From contig NZ_BMKK01000005.1 in assembly GCF_014644295.1 (NCBI RefSeq), positions 310,001 through 374,000 on the forward strand: a stretch of 64,000 bases of DNA. Direction: 5' to 3'. This DNA is from Emticicia aquatilis (GTDB lineage Bacteria; Bacteroidota; Bacteroidia; Cytophagales; Spirosomataceae). Position numbers and translations under genes: made by a program. Of the stretch, positions 42,827-52,288 are shown in pieces. The notes beneath the pieces were generated by a model. That model saw only the letters and a program-made list of their open reading frames with translations, made no database searches and was not told the DNA's origin. Every line of letters begins with the position of its first letter. Position 1 is the stretch's first letter.

Positions 42827-42910
42827 AGTTTTTTGATAAGGTAGATGATACAAATTAATAGCTTTTTTTGTGATTCTAAGTTGATTTACTCGTAAAGATT
42901 TCGTTATGCT

Positions 42911-42941
42911 TTTCGTAATCGCATTTATGTAACTACCTTTA
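42911..42941 (+). promoter_or_regulatory. Possible promoter of the WYL-regulator operon
   Basis: TTTC (42911-42914), 19 bp, then TACCTTTA (42934-42941), matching 7/8 to TAnnTTTG, with about 30 nt to the next ATG. Confidence 0.4.
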
Positions 42942-42972
42942 TATCTGAATTTAGGATAAAATAGAATCAAGG

Positions 42973-43293
42973 ATGTCGAAAGAAGAACGTATCGAGCAGT
43001 TAGAGGCCTACAAACTCAAAGAAAGATTTATTTTGGATGACTGGGAAGACCGAGAAATAGAAATGCCTATTCCAGAAATAGTGCAGTTGATGCGATTGGA
43101 AGTAATAAAGTTTGCGAATTTTCTGATTGCTCAACTAAAAGCTGATGTAAGTAATTTACAAACCCAAACGCAGCTATATTTCAATGCTTGGGACAATGAG
43201 TTTTATGACCAAGACCAAACCGAATTTATTGTCGAGGTCGAATACGAAGCCATGCGAATTGCGGGTGTTGATGGTGATAAGATGATGATTTAG
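42973..43293 (+). CDS. Acidic protein of unknown function
   Basis: A 106-residue acidic, helical protein (EERIEQLEAYKLKERFILDD, WEDREIEMPIPEIVQLM). No membrane segment or signal peptide is seen. It lies 19 bp before a WYL-type regulator and divergent from the phosphoesterase; co-transcription with the regulator is likely. No family was recognised. Confidence 0.6.
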   Translation: MSKEERIEQLEAYKLKERFILDDWEDREIEMPIPEIVQLMRLEVIKFANFLIAQLKADVSNLQTQTQLYFNAWDNEFYDQDQTEFIVEVEYEAMRIAGVDGDKMMI

Positions 43294-43312
43294 CAATATT
43301 TACAGGAATCTG

Positions 43313-44029
43313 ATGGAAGATAATAACCTTCAAAGGCTTTCACGGCTAACTGCCATACTGACGACTCTACAAACCAAGCGTTTGATAACAGCTACTGAGT
43401 TATCCCGAAAATTTGGGGTGAGTGTTCGTACAATTTACCGAGACATTCGAGCTTTGGATGCCTCGGGCGTTCCGATTTTTACCGAAGAAGGTAAAGGTTA
43501 TTCGCTCGTGGAGGGCTACCGTTTACCACCCGTTTCTTTTTCTGAGAGCGAAGCCAACGCCTTGATAACGGCCGAACATTTGGTTTTAAACAATCAAGAT
43601 AAATCATTTATTGAAAATTATTCGAGTGCCGTTGCCAAAATTAAAGCCATTCTCAGATACGACACCAAAGACAAAGTAGAATTACTCTCAAATCGTGTGC
43701 ATATCTGGCAAAGTTCGCCCGAACAAGCCAAAAGTCAGCACCTTGCTACACTACAACTTGCCCTTACGCACTTCAACTTGGTCAAGATTACCTATCAGAC
43801 CGTAAATAATGAAGAAACAACGCAACGAATTATTGAACCTTTTGCCACCTATTGCCTCGGAAAAGACAACTGGTTGTTGCTTGCGTGGTGTCGCCTACGT
43901 GAAGATTTTAGAAATTTTAGAATTGATAAAATACGCCAATTGGAGGTATTAAATGAGAAATTTCAGCCTCATCCGATGACCCTTGATGAATATTATGAAA
44001 AATTTGTTCAGCCACAAATCAACCCCTGA
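43313..44029 (+). CDS. WYL-domain transcriptional regulator (YafY type)
   Basis: A 238-residue DNA-binding protein. An HTH_11 domain (about 10-65; TATELSRKFGVSVRTIYRDI) is followed by a WYL ligand-binding domain (about 140-220; NWLLLAWCRLREDFRNFRID). WYL regulators respond to nucleotides or other small ligands. Its targets are unknown; the DinB gene 65 bp downstream is the nearest candidate. Confidence 0.9.
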   Translation: MEDNNLQRLSRLTAILTTLQTKRLITATELSRKFGVSVRTIYRDIRALDASGVPIFTEEGKGYSLVEGYRLPPVSFSESEANALITAEHLVLNNQDKSFIENYSSAVAKIKAILRYDTKDKVELLSNRVHIWQSSPEQAKSQHLATLQLALTHFNLVKITYQTVNNEETTQRIIEPFATYCLGKDNWLLLAWCRLREDFRNFRIDKIRQLEVLNEKFQPHPMTLDEYYEKFVQPQINP

Positions 44030-44093
44030 CATAGGGCTGTCATAGACCACTCCGACCTTTGTACCATTCTTTTAAATCTAAACTTTTTTAATC

Positions 44094-44603
44094 ATGGAGA
44101 ATGTACAAGAATTAGCCGTAGTAACTACCTCAGAAGCACTTTTAGAACACTGGCAAGGACACCGCCGTTTGACAAGAAAAGTTATTGAAGCCTTTCCTGA
44201 AAAAGATTTTTTCAATTTCTCGGTTGGAGGAATGCGAACATTTGCATTTTTGGCAATGGAAATCGTTGACCTCACCGAACACGGTATCAAAGGCCTTGCA
44301 ACGGGGATTTACCCTAACATAAGTGAGCTTCCACATCACGGAAAAAATCCAGCTTTAATTCCCACAACAAAAGCAGATTTCTTGAAAAAATGGGACGAAG
44401 TAACAGCGATTCTAAATGAATATTGGGAACAAATTCCCGAAGAACGTTTTCAGGAAATAAATGTGGCTTTCGGGGCTTATGAGAACAAAAATATTGATAC
44501 GATTTTGTATTTTATTGATAATGAGATTCATCATCGAGCTCAAGGAACGGTCTATCTACGAGCATTAGGTATTGAGCCACCAATGTTTTGGGATAGAAGC
44601 TAA
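44094..44603 (+). CDS. DinB-family protein
   Basis: A 169-residue four-helix-bundle protein of the DinB/YfiT superfamily. Metal-binding histidines are visible in EHWQGHRRLTRKVI and in NEIHHRAQGTVYLRALG, with the characteristic end IEPPMFWDR. DinB proteins include thiol-dependent S-transferases; which one this is cannot be said. It follows the WYL regulator and ends at a terminator. Confidence 0.88.
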   Translation: MENVQELAVVTTSEALLEHWQGHRRLTRKVIEAFPEKDFFNFSVGGMRTFAFLAMEIVDLTEHGIKGLATGIYPNISELPHHGKNPALIPTTKADFLKKWDEVTAILNEYWEQIPEERFQEINVAFGAYENKNIDTILYFIDNEIHHRAQGTVYLRALGIEPPMFWDRS

Positions 44604-44612
44604 TAAACAAAT

Positions 44613-44648
44613 GGGGCATATCATTCGCAGGTATGCCCCTTCTTTTTA
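44613..44648 (+). terminator. Terminator after the DinB gene
   Basis: GGGGCATA (44613-44620) pairs with TATGCCCC (44632-44639), followed by TTCTTTTTATATTT. Confidence 0.8.
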
Positions 44649-44729
44649 TATTTCAAAAATAATCTATACTTTGAGCAAAAAACGCTCTCGTTGAATTTAT
44701 TTAGTGCCAAAACCATCAACCTTTCAACT

Positions 44730-45800
44730 ATGAATCTTCCTGCCATTCGTCTTTCTCAACAAAAAATCAAGCGTCAAGACTTATCAACTCCGCAAGAAGT
44801 TGTGGCCTATATGGGAGCAATGCAAGCTCAAGATTTAGAGATGTCAAAATGGGCAGTCGGGCTTCGTTTGTCAAATTCGACTAAAACCCTCATCGAAAAT
44901 GCGTTGAATGATGGGTCGTTAGTTCGTACGCACATTCTTCGCCCTACTTGGCACATTGTTTCTGGGCAAGATGTACGCTGGATGATGGCACTTACTGGCA
45001 AAAATATCAAAACATTGGCAGCTACGTATGAGCGTAAGTTGGGAATGGATGCTGCATTATTCACCAAAGCCAATGATTTGATAGTGAAAGCATTGGAGGG
45101 TGGCAAAAGCCTAACTCGTCAAGAAGTCATGAAAGAATTAGAAAAGAGAGGCATAAAAACAGATTCCAGTCGAGCCGTGCATTTTATGATGAATGCCGAA
45201 ACCGATGCCATTGTTTGCAATGGTACACCCAAAGGAAAAGAAATAACTTATGCTCTACTTGACGAAAAAGTACCCAAAGGATTGATACTGAACAAAGAAG
45301 AAAGCCTTTTTACCTTAGCTCAACGTTATTTTAGAAGCCATTCACCTACTACTTTACAAGATTTTCATTGGTGGTCAGGCTTATCAATGACCGACGCACG
45401 AGCGGGATTGCAGAACATCCAAAGCGATTTAGAGCAAATGGAGTATGAGGGGAAATCATACTTTATACACAAAGAAATCGAAGTTTTGAACTTAGACGAT
45501 TCAATATTTATGCTGCCTGCTTTTGATGAATACTGCGTTAGTTATAAAGACCGAAGTACTATTTTTGATAAACATTTGCAAGGGCAAGCCATAACGAGCA
45601 ACGGAATTTTTAAGCCAATCATTGTTGTAAATGGTAAAGTCGAGGGTATTTGGAAGCGAACTATTCAGAAAAATAAGGTTTTAATCGAACCTACTTTTTT
45701 TGATGCTTCTAAAAAATTTGATGTTGAGAAATTGCAGTCAGCCGCTCAAGGTTTTGGCGATTTTTTGGAATTGGAGGTTGAGGTTAAAAAAACTTGGTAG
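44730..45800 (+). CDS. HTH_42 winged-helix protein, AlkZ/YcaQ-like DNA glycosylase superfamily
   Basis: A 356-residue protein of the HTH_42 family (PF06224), three tandem winged helices. The family includes AlkZ and YcaQ/AlkX, glycosylases that unhook bulky or crosslinking alkylation damage. The N-terminal MGAMQAQDLEMSKWAVGLRL contains a Q-x-Q motif at the position of the catalytic pair, and HILRPTWHIV, ALLDEKVPKG and FMLPAFDEYCVSYKDR further match. ATG 44730 is chosen; the TTG 39 bp upstream would add an unrelated leader. DNA-damage repair is likely (inference). Confidence 0.83.
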   Translation: MNLPAIRLSQQKIKRQDLSTPQEVVAYMGAMQAQDLEMSKWAVGLRLSNSTKTLIENALNDGSLVRTHILRPTWHIVSGQDVRWMMALTGKNIKTLAATYERKLGMDAALFTKANDLIVKALEGGKSLTRQEVMKELEKRGIKTDSSRAVHFMMNAETDAIVCNGTPKGKEITYALLDEKVPKGLILNKEESLFTLAQRYFRSHSPTTLQDFHWWSGLSMTDARAGLQNIQSDLEQMEYEGKSYFIHKEIEVLNLDDSIFMLPAFDEYCVSYKDRSTIFDKHLQGQAITSNGIFKPIIVVNGKVEGIWKRTIQKNKVLIEPTFFDASKKFDVEKLQSAAQGFGDFLELEVEVKKTW

Positions 45801-45811
45801 AATATAATTAC

Positions 45812-45944
45812 TTCATTGCCGTCTGCTTTAGCTGACGGATTTTTGAATATAAACAAAATTGACTTTAGTCAAACTCAAATGGTTCGACTAAAGTCTAATC
45901 TGATTATCTATAAGTATCCGTCAGCTAAAGCAGACGGCAATGAA
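45812..45944. repeat. 133-bp nested palindrome (TGCCGTCTGCTTTAGCTGAC type)
   Basis: Perfect 29-bp terminal inverted repeats (45812-45840 and 45916-45944; core CCGTCTGCTTTAGCTGACGG) enclose a second pair, GACTTTAGTC (45861-45870) and GACTAAAGTC (45886-45895). It carries no credible gene. It lies between convergent genes and looks like a small non-autonomous element. Confidence 0.85.
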
Positions 45945-46038
45945 TTTTTTCCAATACAATTTTCAAAGCACCATTTTCAAATAGTACTGCTGAACCATCA
46001 AAAATCAACAATTCGCAATCGCTACTCTTCAATCAAAA

Positions 46039-47478
46039 TCACCGCCAACCGCCACCAAGCGATTTATAAAGACCGATAACTGCTCCGTATTGGCGTTTTT
46101 TGAGGTTAATTAATTCAATTTGTGACTGCAAAGCATTTTTTTGTGCCGTAATTACCTCCAAATATGTAGCTCTTCCTGAGCGAAATAACTCTGAAGAATT
46201 ATTGATAGATTGCCTCAAAACATCTACTTCTTGGGTTTTAAGGTCGTACATATCATTGGTATTTTGAATCAAATTTAACTGATTATAGACTTCCGTGAAG
46301 CTATTAACAATCGTTTTCTGATAGTTGGTGTAGGCCATTTTTTGGTCGGCCTTGGCTGCCATTAAGTCAGAAATAATTTGACGACGGTTGAGCAACGGAG
46401 CAGTCAATCCACCAAAAGTATTCATCGCAAAAGATGATGGATTAAGGAACAAAAGTGCTTTAAATGCCTGTAAACCAACCGCTCCAGTAATATTGAGCGA
46501 TGGATAAAAAGCCGCTTTTGCTGTAAACAAATTGGCATTGGTTGATAGTAACTCGTATTCGGCTTGCTTAATATCTGGTCGATTTTCGAGCAGTCTTGAT
46601 GGCACGCCTGAAGTAAGTTTTGGCGGAATCACATTTGCCCAAATCACCTTCGGACGAGCAATTGGCTGGGGATAACGCCCCACCAAAAAATTGATTTTAC
46701 TTTCGGCATCAATGATTTCTTGTTTCACATCAATTTTTAAGGCTTTTGAACTCAGCAATTGGGCATTTAATAAATCGACACCCAATTGGTTGGCTTGCCC
46801 TGCCTGTTTCAAAATCCTTGTTAATTCAACGGCTCTCTCTTGCAAAACAATATTTTCTTCCAAGAAATCTAATTCATTATCGAGAATCAACAATTCATAA
46901 TAAGCCGAAGCAATTTGAGCCACTAATTCGCTCACTACTAAGCTTTTACCCGATTCACTGGCCAGTAATTTAGCGGCAGCCGATGCTTTCTGACTTTTCA
47001 ATTTTCCCCAAATATCAATTTCCCACGAAGATTGTACGCCCAAATAAAAATCAGGCACAATTGGCTGCGGTATTTTCTGTTTATCGGTAATATTTGGTGA
47101 AAAATTAGTATCGTAGTTTCCAACACCATCGAATGTATATTTACCAAATTTTTGTTGTCCGATAGCAAAATTTCCTGCTAAATCTGGCTTTCCGAGTCCT
47201 TGCGTAAATCTTACGCCTGCACGAGCCATTTCGATTTTTTGCAAGGCCATTTGCAAATCAAAATTATTATTGATGGCCGAGTCAATGAGCGTAATAAGAA
47301 CTGAATCTTTAAAAAATACACGAGCCACTGGCAAACCCACCTGCAAACTATCCGATTGCTGAGTAAACTTCTGAGGCATAGCCAACATTGGACGATTTTG
47401 GGGTATTTCTTTCTTTACTTTACACGCTCCCAACAAACCAACGATGGCCAGCAAACAAACATTTCTATATTTCAACAT
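46039..47478 (-). CDS. RND-efflux outer membrane lipoprotein (NodT/TolC family)
   Basis: A 479-residue outer-membrane channel with a lipobox (VGLLGAC, about residue 19) followed by two OEP repeats (VPDFYLGVQSSWEIDIWGKL; NRRQIISDLMAAKADQKMAY). It is the channel of the tripartite pump whose inner pump and adaptor are encoded just upstream. Its start (ATG 47478) overlaps the pump gene by 14 bp. Confidence 0.93.
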   Translation of the reverse strand: MLKYRNVCLLAIVGLLGACKVKKEIPQNRPMLAMPQKFTQQSDSLQVGLPVARVFFKDSVLITLIDSAINNNFDLQMALQKIEMARAGVRFTQGLGKPDLAGNFAIGQQKFGKYTFDGVGNYDTNFSPNITDKQKIPQPIVPDFYLGVQSSWEIDIWGKLKSQKASAAAKLLASESGKSLVVSELVAQIASAYYELLILDNELDFLEENIVLQERAVELTRILKQAGQANQLGVDLLNAQLLSSKALKIDVKQEIIDAESKINFLVGRYPQPIARPKVIWANVIPPKLTSGVPSRLLENRPDIKQAEYELLSTNANLFTAKAAFYPSLNITGAVGLQAFKALLFLNPSSFAMNTFGGLTAPLLNRRQIISDLMAAKADQKMAYTNYQKTIVNSFTEVYNQLNLIQNTNDMYDLKTQEVDVLRQSINNSSELFRSGRATYLEVITAQKNALQSQIELINLKKRQYGAVIGLYKSLGGGWR

Positions 47479-50400
47479 ACGCTTCTTCGATAACTTTTTT
47501 AGTTTTTTTCTTTCGTTTTCCACTACCAATTCCCGCAAAAATGACGTACAAGCCTGGAATAATAATTACCCCGAACACTGTTCCGAACAACATTCCGCCT
47601 GCGGCAGCCGTACCAATTGTTTTGTTTCCGATTGCTCCTGCACCCGATGCCACCATGAGCGGAATCAAACCCGCAATAAATGCAAAGGATGTCATCAAGA
47701 TTGGTCGGAAACGTGCTACTGCACCGCCAACGGCTGCTTCGAGTACACTTTTACCTTGTTTTTGTTGAAGAATGGCAAATTCTACAATCAAAATGGCATT
47801 TTTACCCAACAAACCGATGAGCATGACCATCGCCACTTGGGCGTAAATATTGTTTTCTAAACCAAAAGTATATAAGAAAAACAACGAGCCGAAAATGCCG
47901 ACTGGCAAGGATAAAATAACAGGCAGCGGCAAAAAGAAACTTTCGTATTGAGCAGAAAGTAATAGATAAACGAATAACAAACAGATAGCAAAAATATACA
48001 CCACTTGGTTGCCCGAAAGTACCTCTTCACGAGTCATACCCGACCATTCGTAAGCGTAGCCACGTGGTAAAGAAGTTTTGGCAACTTCTTCAACAGCTCT
48101 AATGGCATCGCCCGAACTGTATCCTGCTGCTGCTTCGCCATTGAGCATGGCTGACACGTACATATTATAGCGAGTTAATTGCTCGGGGCCGTACACACGC
48201 TCGATGCGACTAAAGATAGCATAAGGTACCATTTCGCCATTTTTGTTTTTGATACGCAGCTTCATAATATCATCGGGCAAGGCTCTGTATTTAGGGTCAG
48301 CCTGAATCATTACTTTGTACATTTGTCCAAACAAGATGAAGTTTGTGGCATAAAAACTACCAATCAACGACTGCAAATTACTCATGGCAGCATCAACCGA
48401 AATCCCTTTTTTGGCAGCCATATCTTGGTCGATATGAATCATGTATTGCGGAAAATTTGGGTTGAAACTCGAAAAAACATCTTTGATTTCGGGACGTTTT
48501 TTTAATTCTCCGATAAATTTCTCGGCAACTTCGGCCGTTTTTTGGAGATTTCCCGAACCAGTTTTATCCAATAATCTAACCTCAAAACCACTGGCATTAC
48601 CAAAACCCGGTACGGCTGGCGGTGGGAAAAACTGAATTTCGGCATCTTTTATATGCTTCGTTTTTTCGATTAGTTGCTCAATAATATCGTTGGCGGTTGC
48701 TTTACGTTTGTCCCAAGGTTTGAGATTAATCGTACTCATACCAAACGAAGCCCCCACTCCATCGGTCATCATACTAAAACCCGACAAACTCGAAATCGAC
48801 TCAACTTCGGTGATGGTTTGGGCAATTTTATCTACTTCGTTCATTACTTCTTCCGTACGCTCAAGTGTTGCTCCTACTGGCGTTGTCACGTTGGCGTAGA
48901 TTGTTCCTTGGTCTTCGGTCGGGATAAAACTGGTTGGCAAAACACTACCAACGCCCCAAGTAGCCACACAGAATCCACCCAGCACCAAGACAGTCACCAA
49001 ACGGCGATTGGCAATTAAGCGAAGTAAACTGCCGTATCGGTCAGACAGTTTATCGTAGCTATTATTGAATTTATGGAAGAAACGAGTCAAGAAATTCTCT
49101 TTTTGATGCTCTCCGTGGGTGTTTTTGAGCATAATTGCACATAAAGCAGGCGTTAGCGTAAGGGCATTTACGCCAGAAATAACAATCGAAATGGCCATCG
49201 TGACCGAAAACTGTCGATAGAAAACACCAACTGGCCCCGATAGAAACGCCACTGGCACAAACACCGCCGACATTACGAGTGTAATGGCCACAATTGCCCC
49301 ACTGATTTCATCCATTGATTCGATGGTTGCTTCACGGGCATTGAGGTGTTTTTCTTGCATTTTGGCATGAACCGCCTCCACGACCACAATGGCGTTATCG
49401 ACCACGATACCGATTGCCAAAACCAAAGCAAAAAGTGTGAGTAAGTTGATAGAAAAGCCAAAAAGTTGCATAAAAGCGAACGTTCCGACCAATGAAACTG
49501 GCACAGCCAACACAGGAATGAGCGTTGAGCGAAAATCTTGTAAGAATAAAAACACTACGATTGCTACCAAAAGGAAGGCTTCGATGAGCGTTCGGATAAC
49601 TTCTTGAATAGAAGCATCTAAGAATCTCGAAACGTCATAACTAACTGTGTAGGTCATTCCCGGTGGGAAAGTTGTTTCTTTTAGATAGGCCAAACGGTCT
49701 TTTATATTCTGAATTACCTCGCTGGCATTTGAACCTGGGCGTTGTTTCAATACGATTGCGGCAGAAGGTTTACCATTTTCTTTTGAAAGTACATCATAAT
49801 CGAGCGAGCCAAATTCTAAATCGGCTACGTCTTTCAAACGCAACATTTCGCCACTTTCGGTTGCTTTAATTACTACGTTTTCGTATTGCTCTTTGGTTGT
49901 CATTTTACCAGTATATCGCAATACGTATTGCATCGACTGAGCCTGACGACCCGAACTTTCGCCCACTTTTCCTGGAGCGGCTTCTACGTTTTGTTCTTTG
50001 AGGGCTTTTACAATATCATCAGCTGAAATCTGATACGCATCCATACGAGCGGGTTTGAGCCACACACGCATGGCGTATTCACGAGAACCCATAATATCGG
50101 CAAAACCAACGCCATCAATACGCTTTAGTTCGGCCAAAACATTAATATCGGCAAAATTGTAGATAAATTTCTCGTCAACAGTTGGGTCGTTGCTGATGAG
50201 GTTGATGTACATGAGCATCGAATTCACCTCTTTTTCTGTCGAAACCCCTGCTTTGATTACCTCTTCGGGTAATTCATCGAGAACGGTCGTTACACGGTTT
50301 TGCACGTTTACGGCCGCTACGTCGGGGTCAGTTCCTACCTCAAAATATACTTGAATGATACTCGTACCGTCGTTGCCTGAGGTGGAAGTCATGTAGGTCA

Positions 50401-50623
50401 TGTTTGGCACACCATTGATGGCACGCTCAAGCGGAGTTACTACGGCTTTGGCACAAACCTCGGAGTTTGCACCTGTATATTTGGTCGTAACGGTTACGGC
50501 TGGCGGAGCAATATCGGGATATTGTGTGATAGGTAGGCCAGTCATGGCCAAAACGCCCAAAATCACGATAAACAAAGATATGACCAGCGATAACACTGGC
50601 CTATTAATGAAATTTGTAAACAT
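47465..50623 (-). CDS. RND multidrug efflux pump (HAE1/AcrB family)
   Basis: A 1052-residue inner-membrane proton-driven pump, with twelve membrane helices and two large periplasmic loops. Typical elements are FINRPVLSLVISLFIVILGV, the helix-4 stretch LAIGIVVDNAIVVVEAVH and MLIGLLGKNAILIVEFA with the conserved helix-10 Lys. Where AcrB has Asp-Asp in helix 4, this protein has Asp-Asn. It exports drugs, dyes or lipophilic compounds. The start is ATG. Confidence 0.95.
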   Translation of the reverse strand: MFTNFINRPVLSLVISLFIVILGVLAMTGLPITQYPDIAPPAVTVTTKYTGANSEVCAKAVVTPLERAINGVPNMTYMTSTSGNDGTSIIQVYFEVGTDPDVAAVNVQNRVTTVLDELPEEVIKAGVSTEKEVNSMLMYINLISNDPTVDEKFIYNFADINVLAELKRIDGVGFADIMGSREYAMRVWLKPARMDAYQISADDIVKALKEQNVEAAPGKVGESSGRQAQSMQYVLRYTGKMTTKEQYENVVIKATESGEMLRLKDVADLEFGSLDYDVLSKENGKPSAAIVLKQRPGSNASEVIQNIKDRLAYLKETTFPPGMTYTVSYDVSRFLDASIQEVIRTLIEAFLLVAIVVFLFLQDFRSTLIPVLAVPVSLVGTFAFMQLFGFSINLLTLFALVLAIGIVVDNAIVVVEAVHAKMQEKHLNAREATIESMDEISGAIVAITLVMSAVFVPVAFLSGPVGVFYRQFSVTMAISIVISGVNALTLTPALCAIMLKNTHGEHQKENFLTRFFHKFNNSYDKLSDRYGSLLRLIANRRLVTVLVLGGFCVATWGVGSVLPTSFIPTEDQGTIYANVTTPVGATLERTEEVMNEVDKIAQTITEVESISSLSGFSMMTDGVGASFGMSTINLKPWDKRKATANDIIEQLIEKTKHIKDAEIQFFPPPAVPGFGNASGFEVRLLDKTGSGNLQKTAEVAEKFIGELKKRPEIKDVFSSFNPNFPQYMIHIDQDMAAKKGISVDAAMSNLQSLIGSFYATNFILFGQMYKVMIQADPKYRALPDDIMKLRIKNKNGEMVPYAIFSRIERVYGPEQLTRYNMYVSAMLNGEAAAGYSSGDAIRAVEEVAKTSLPRGYAYEWSGMTREEVLSGNQVVYIFAICLLFVYLLLSAQYESFFLPLPVILSLPVGIFGSLFFLYTFGLENNIYAQVAMVMLIGLLGKNAILIVEFAILQQKQGKSVLEAAVGGAVARFRPILMTSFAFIAGLIPLMVASGAGAIGNKTIGTAAAGGMLFGTVFGVIIIPGLYVIFAGIGSGKRKKKTKKVIEEAYVEI

Positions 50624-50637
50624 AGTTTTCGGTGGGC

Positions 50638-51777
50638 TTATTCGGGTGTGTTGACGTAAGTTAATTCCTTAGAAATCTCATTCATTTCCACAAATTGTGG
50701 TTTTACGGTCATTCCATCTTTGATGTTCTGAACACCCTCATAAATGATTTTATCGTCTTCGTCCAAGCCCGATTCTACGATGTAATAATGCGGCATTCGG
50801 TGCTTTGAAGTAATGGCTTTGGTTTTTACTTGGTTTTTATTGTCAAGTACATAGACATACATACGGTCTTGAATCTCGAACGTAGCTTTTTGAGGAATAA
50901 TCAAGGCATTTTTGTAGTTTTTCAGTAATCTGACCTTGCCACTTGCTCCATGTTTCAATACTTTTTCGGGATTATTGAATCTGGCTCTAAAAGCGATATT
51001 TCCTGTACTTTGGTCGATTTCCCCTTCGGTAGTTTCGATTTTTCCTTTGAATGGATGCTCTTCGCCATTGGCCAAAATTAAAGTAACATTGCTCGAATTA
51101 TGGGCATTTTCTTTGAAGTTTGTTACATAATTGAGGTATTCCTTCTCCGAAACATCGAAATAGGCAAATACTTCGCCGTTGTTTGAGATGTTAGTTAGGA
51201 GCGTTCCGTCTTCAATCAAAGAGCCAATTTTGTTGGGAATTCGGTTTACGATTCCGCTAAATGGTGCTTTGATTTGTGTATAACTCAACTGAATTTTGGC
51301 GAAAGATTCGTTGGCTTTTGCCTCTTCAACTTTGGCTTTCATCATCTCAACTTTATTTTCGGCAGCCTTCAATTCGGTAGTTGAAACAACGTTTTTCTCG
51401 ACTAATCTTTTCACATTACCGAGTTCGATTTCAGCCGCTTTGAGTTCAGTACTAATACTTTTTACAATCGCCCCAGCTTTGGCAATTTCTTCATTAAGTT
51501 CGGGGTTATGAATCGTAAAGAGCAATTGTCCTTGTTTCACATATTTTCCTTCGTCGATGAATATTTTATCGAGATAGCCTTTTATTCTGGCCCTGATTTC
51601 TACGTTCTGAACGGCGTTGATTTCGGCCACATAATCAGTTGACAGCGTGGTGTCAATTTTGATGGGAGAAGTTACTGGGTAATTCTCGGCAACTTGCGTT
51701 TGTTTGGTTTCTTCATTGGCACAAGACGATACAATAATTACCGTACAAATACCTAATAGTGCGTGTTTCATTTTCAT
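50638..51777 (-). CDS. RND efflux periplasmic adaptor (AcrA type), lipoprotein
   Basis: A 379-residue membrane-fusion protein with a lipobox (IIVSSCAN), a lipoyl half-motif (GYLDKIFIDEGKYVKQGQLL), a helical hairpin (about 85-155), the second lipoyl half (IKAPFSGIVNRIPNKIGSLI) and beta-barrel/C-terminal domains. It is the first gene of the adaptor-pump-channel operon. ATG 51777 (MKMKHALL) is used; a second ATG two codons on is equally possible. Confidence 0.93.
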   Translation of the reverse strand: MKMKHALLGICTVIIVSSCANEETKQTQVAENYPVTSPIKIDTTLSTDYVAEINAVQNVEIRARIKGYLDKIFIDEGKYVKQGQLLFTIHNPELNEEIAKAGAIVKSISTELKAAEIELGNVKRLVEKNVVSTTELKAAENKVEMMKAKVEEAKANESFAKIQLSYTQIKAPFSGIVNRIPNKIGSLIEDGTLLTNISNNGEVFAYFDVSEKEYLNYVTNFKENAHNSSNVTLILANGEEHPFKGKIETTEGEIDQSTGNIAFRARFNNPEKVLKHGASGKVRLLKNYKNALIIPQKATFEIQDRMYVYVLDNKNQVKTKAITSKHRMPHYYIVESGLDEDDKIIYEGVQNIKDGMTVKPQFVEMNEISKELTYVNTPE

Positions 51778-51906
51778 TCTTTGGTCAATTATAAAGCTTA
51801 GATAATCAATGGAGTATTTTGAAATTAAAGGATTTTAATCTGACCCACAAAGTTTTCTTTGAAAGTCAAAAATCATTATTAAAATCGTACAACAAATCAA
51901 CTTAAA

Positions 51907-51921
51907 CCAAATTAAATTTGG
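51907..51921. promoter_or_regulatory. 15-bp palindrome upstream of the RND operon
   Basis: CCAAATTAAATTTGG, about 130 bp before the adaptor start, is a perfect odd palindrome. It may be an operator for a dimeric repressor of the pump, but no repressor gene is adjacent. Confidence 0.3.
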
Positions 51922-51973
51922 CAAAAGCACTTGTTTTCAAAATAATAGGAGCAAAAAGTGGCAGTAGTTAAAA

Positions 51974-52288
51974 TTACTTAGGGGGTGGAGTATTATGCCC
52001 TAAGTATATTTCGTAAGTATTTTGTAGGTAAGAGAAATGATGCAAGGTTAAACCTAAATAAGAAAAATCGAATATCGAAATTCGCTCGAATACACTATCT
52101 TCTACTTGTTCGATATTAGTTTCGCCTAAGTCGATTATACCACCGCCATCATCAAGGAGTTCTATGTCTGAATTTGTGCAAACAATACCATCTTTAGAAA
52201 ACATATCGCACAATGTTGTATAACTACTCGATAAAAGGGTAGTTAATAACATCAGGAAATACATTTTAGAAAGAATTTGTTTACTCAT
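51974..52288 (-). CDS. Small exported protein of unknown function
   Basis: A 104-residue protein with a signal peptide (MYFLMLLTTLLSSSYTTLC region) and an acidic, glycine-containing body (IELLDDGGGIIDLGE) ending in NTPPPK. It lies upstream of the RND operon on the same strand, separated by about 200 bp. The start at ATG 52288 (MSKQILSK) is chosen; an ATG 8 codons later could also begin the signal peptide. No family was recognised. Confidence 0.5.
   Translation of the reverse strand: MSKQILSKMYFLMLLTTLLSSSYTTLCDMFSKDGIVCTNSDIELLDDGGGIIDLGETNIEQVEDSVFERISIFDFSYLGLTLHHFSYLQNTYEIYLGHNTPPPK

Noticed and set aside
45816-46079. An 87-codon frame over the 133-bp palindrome
   Set aside because: It is almost wholly made of palindrome arms and low-complexity DNA and has no protein signature.
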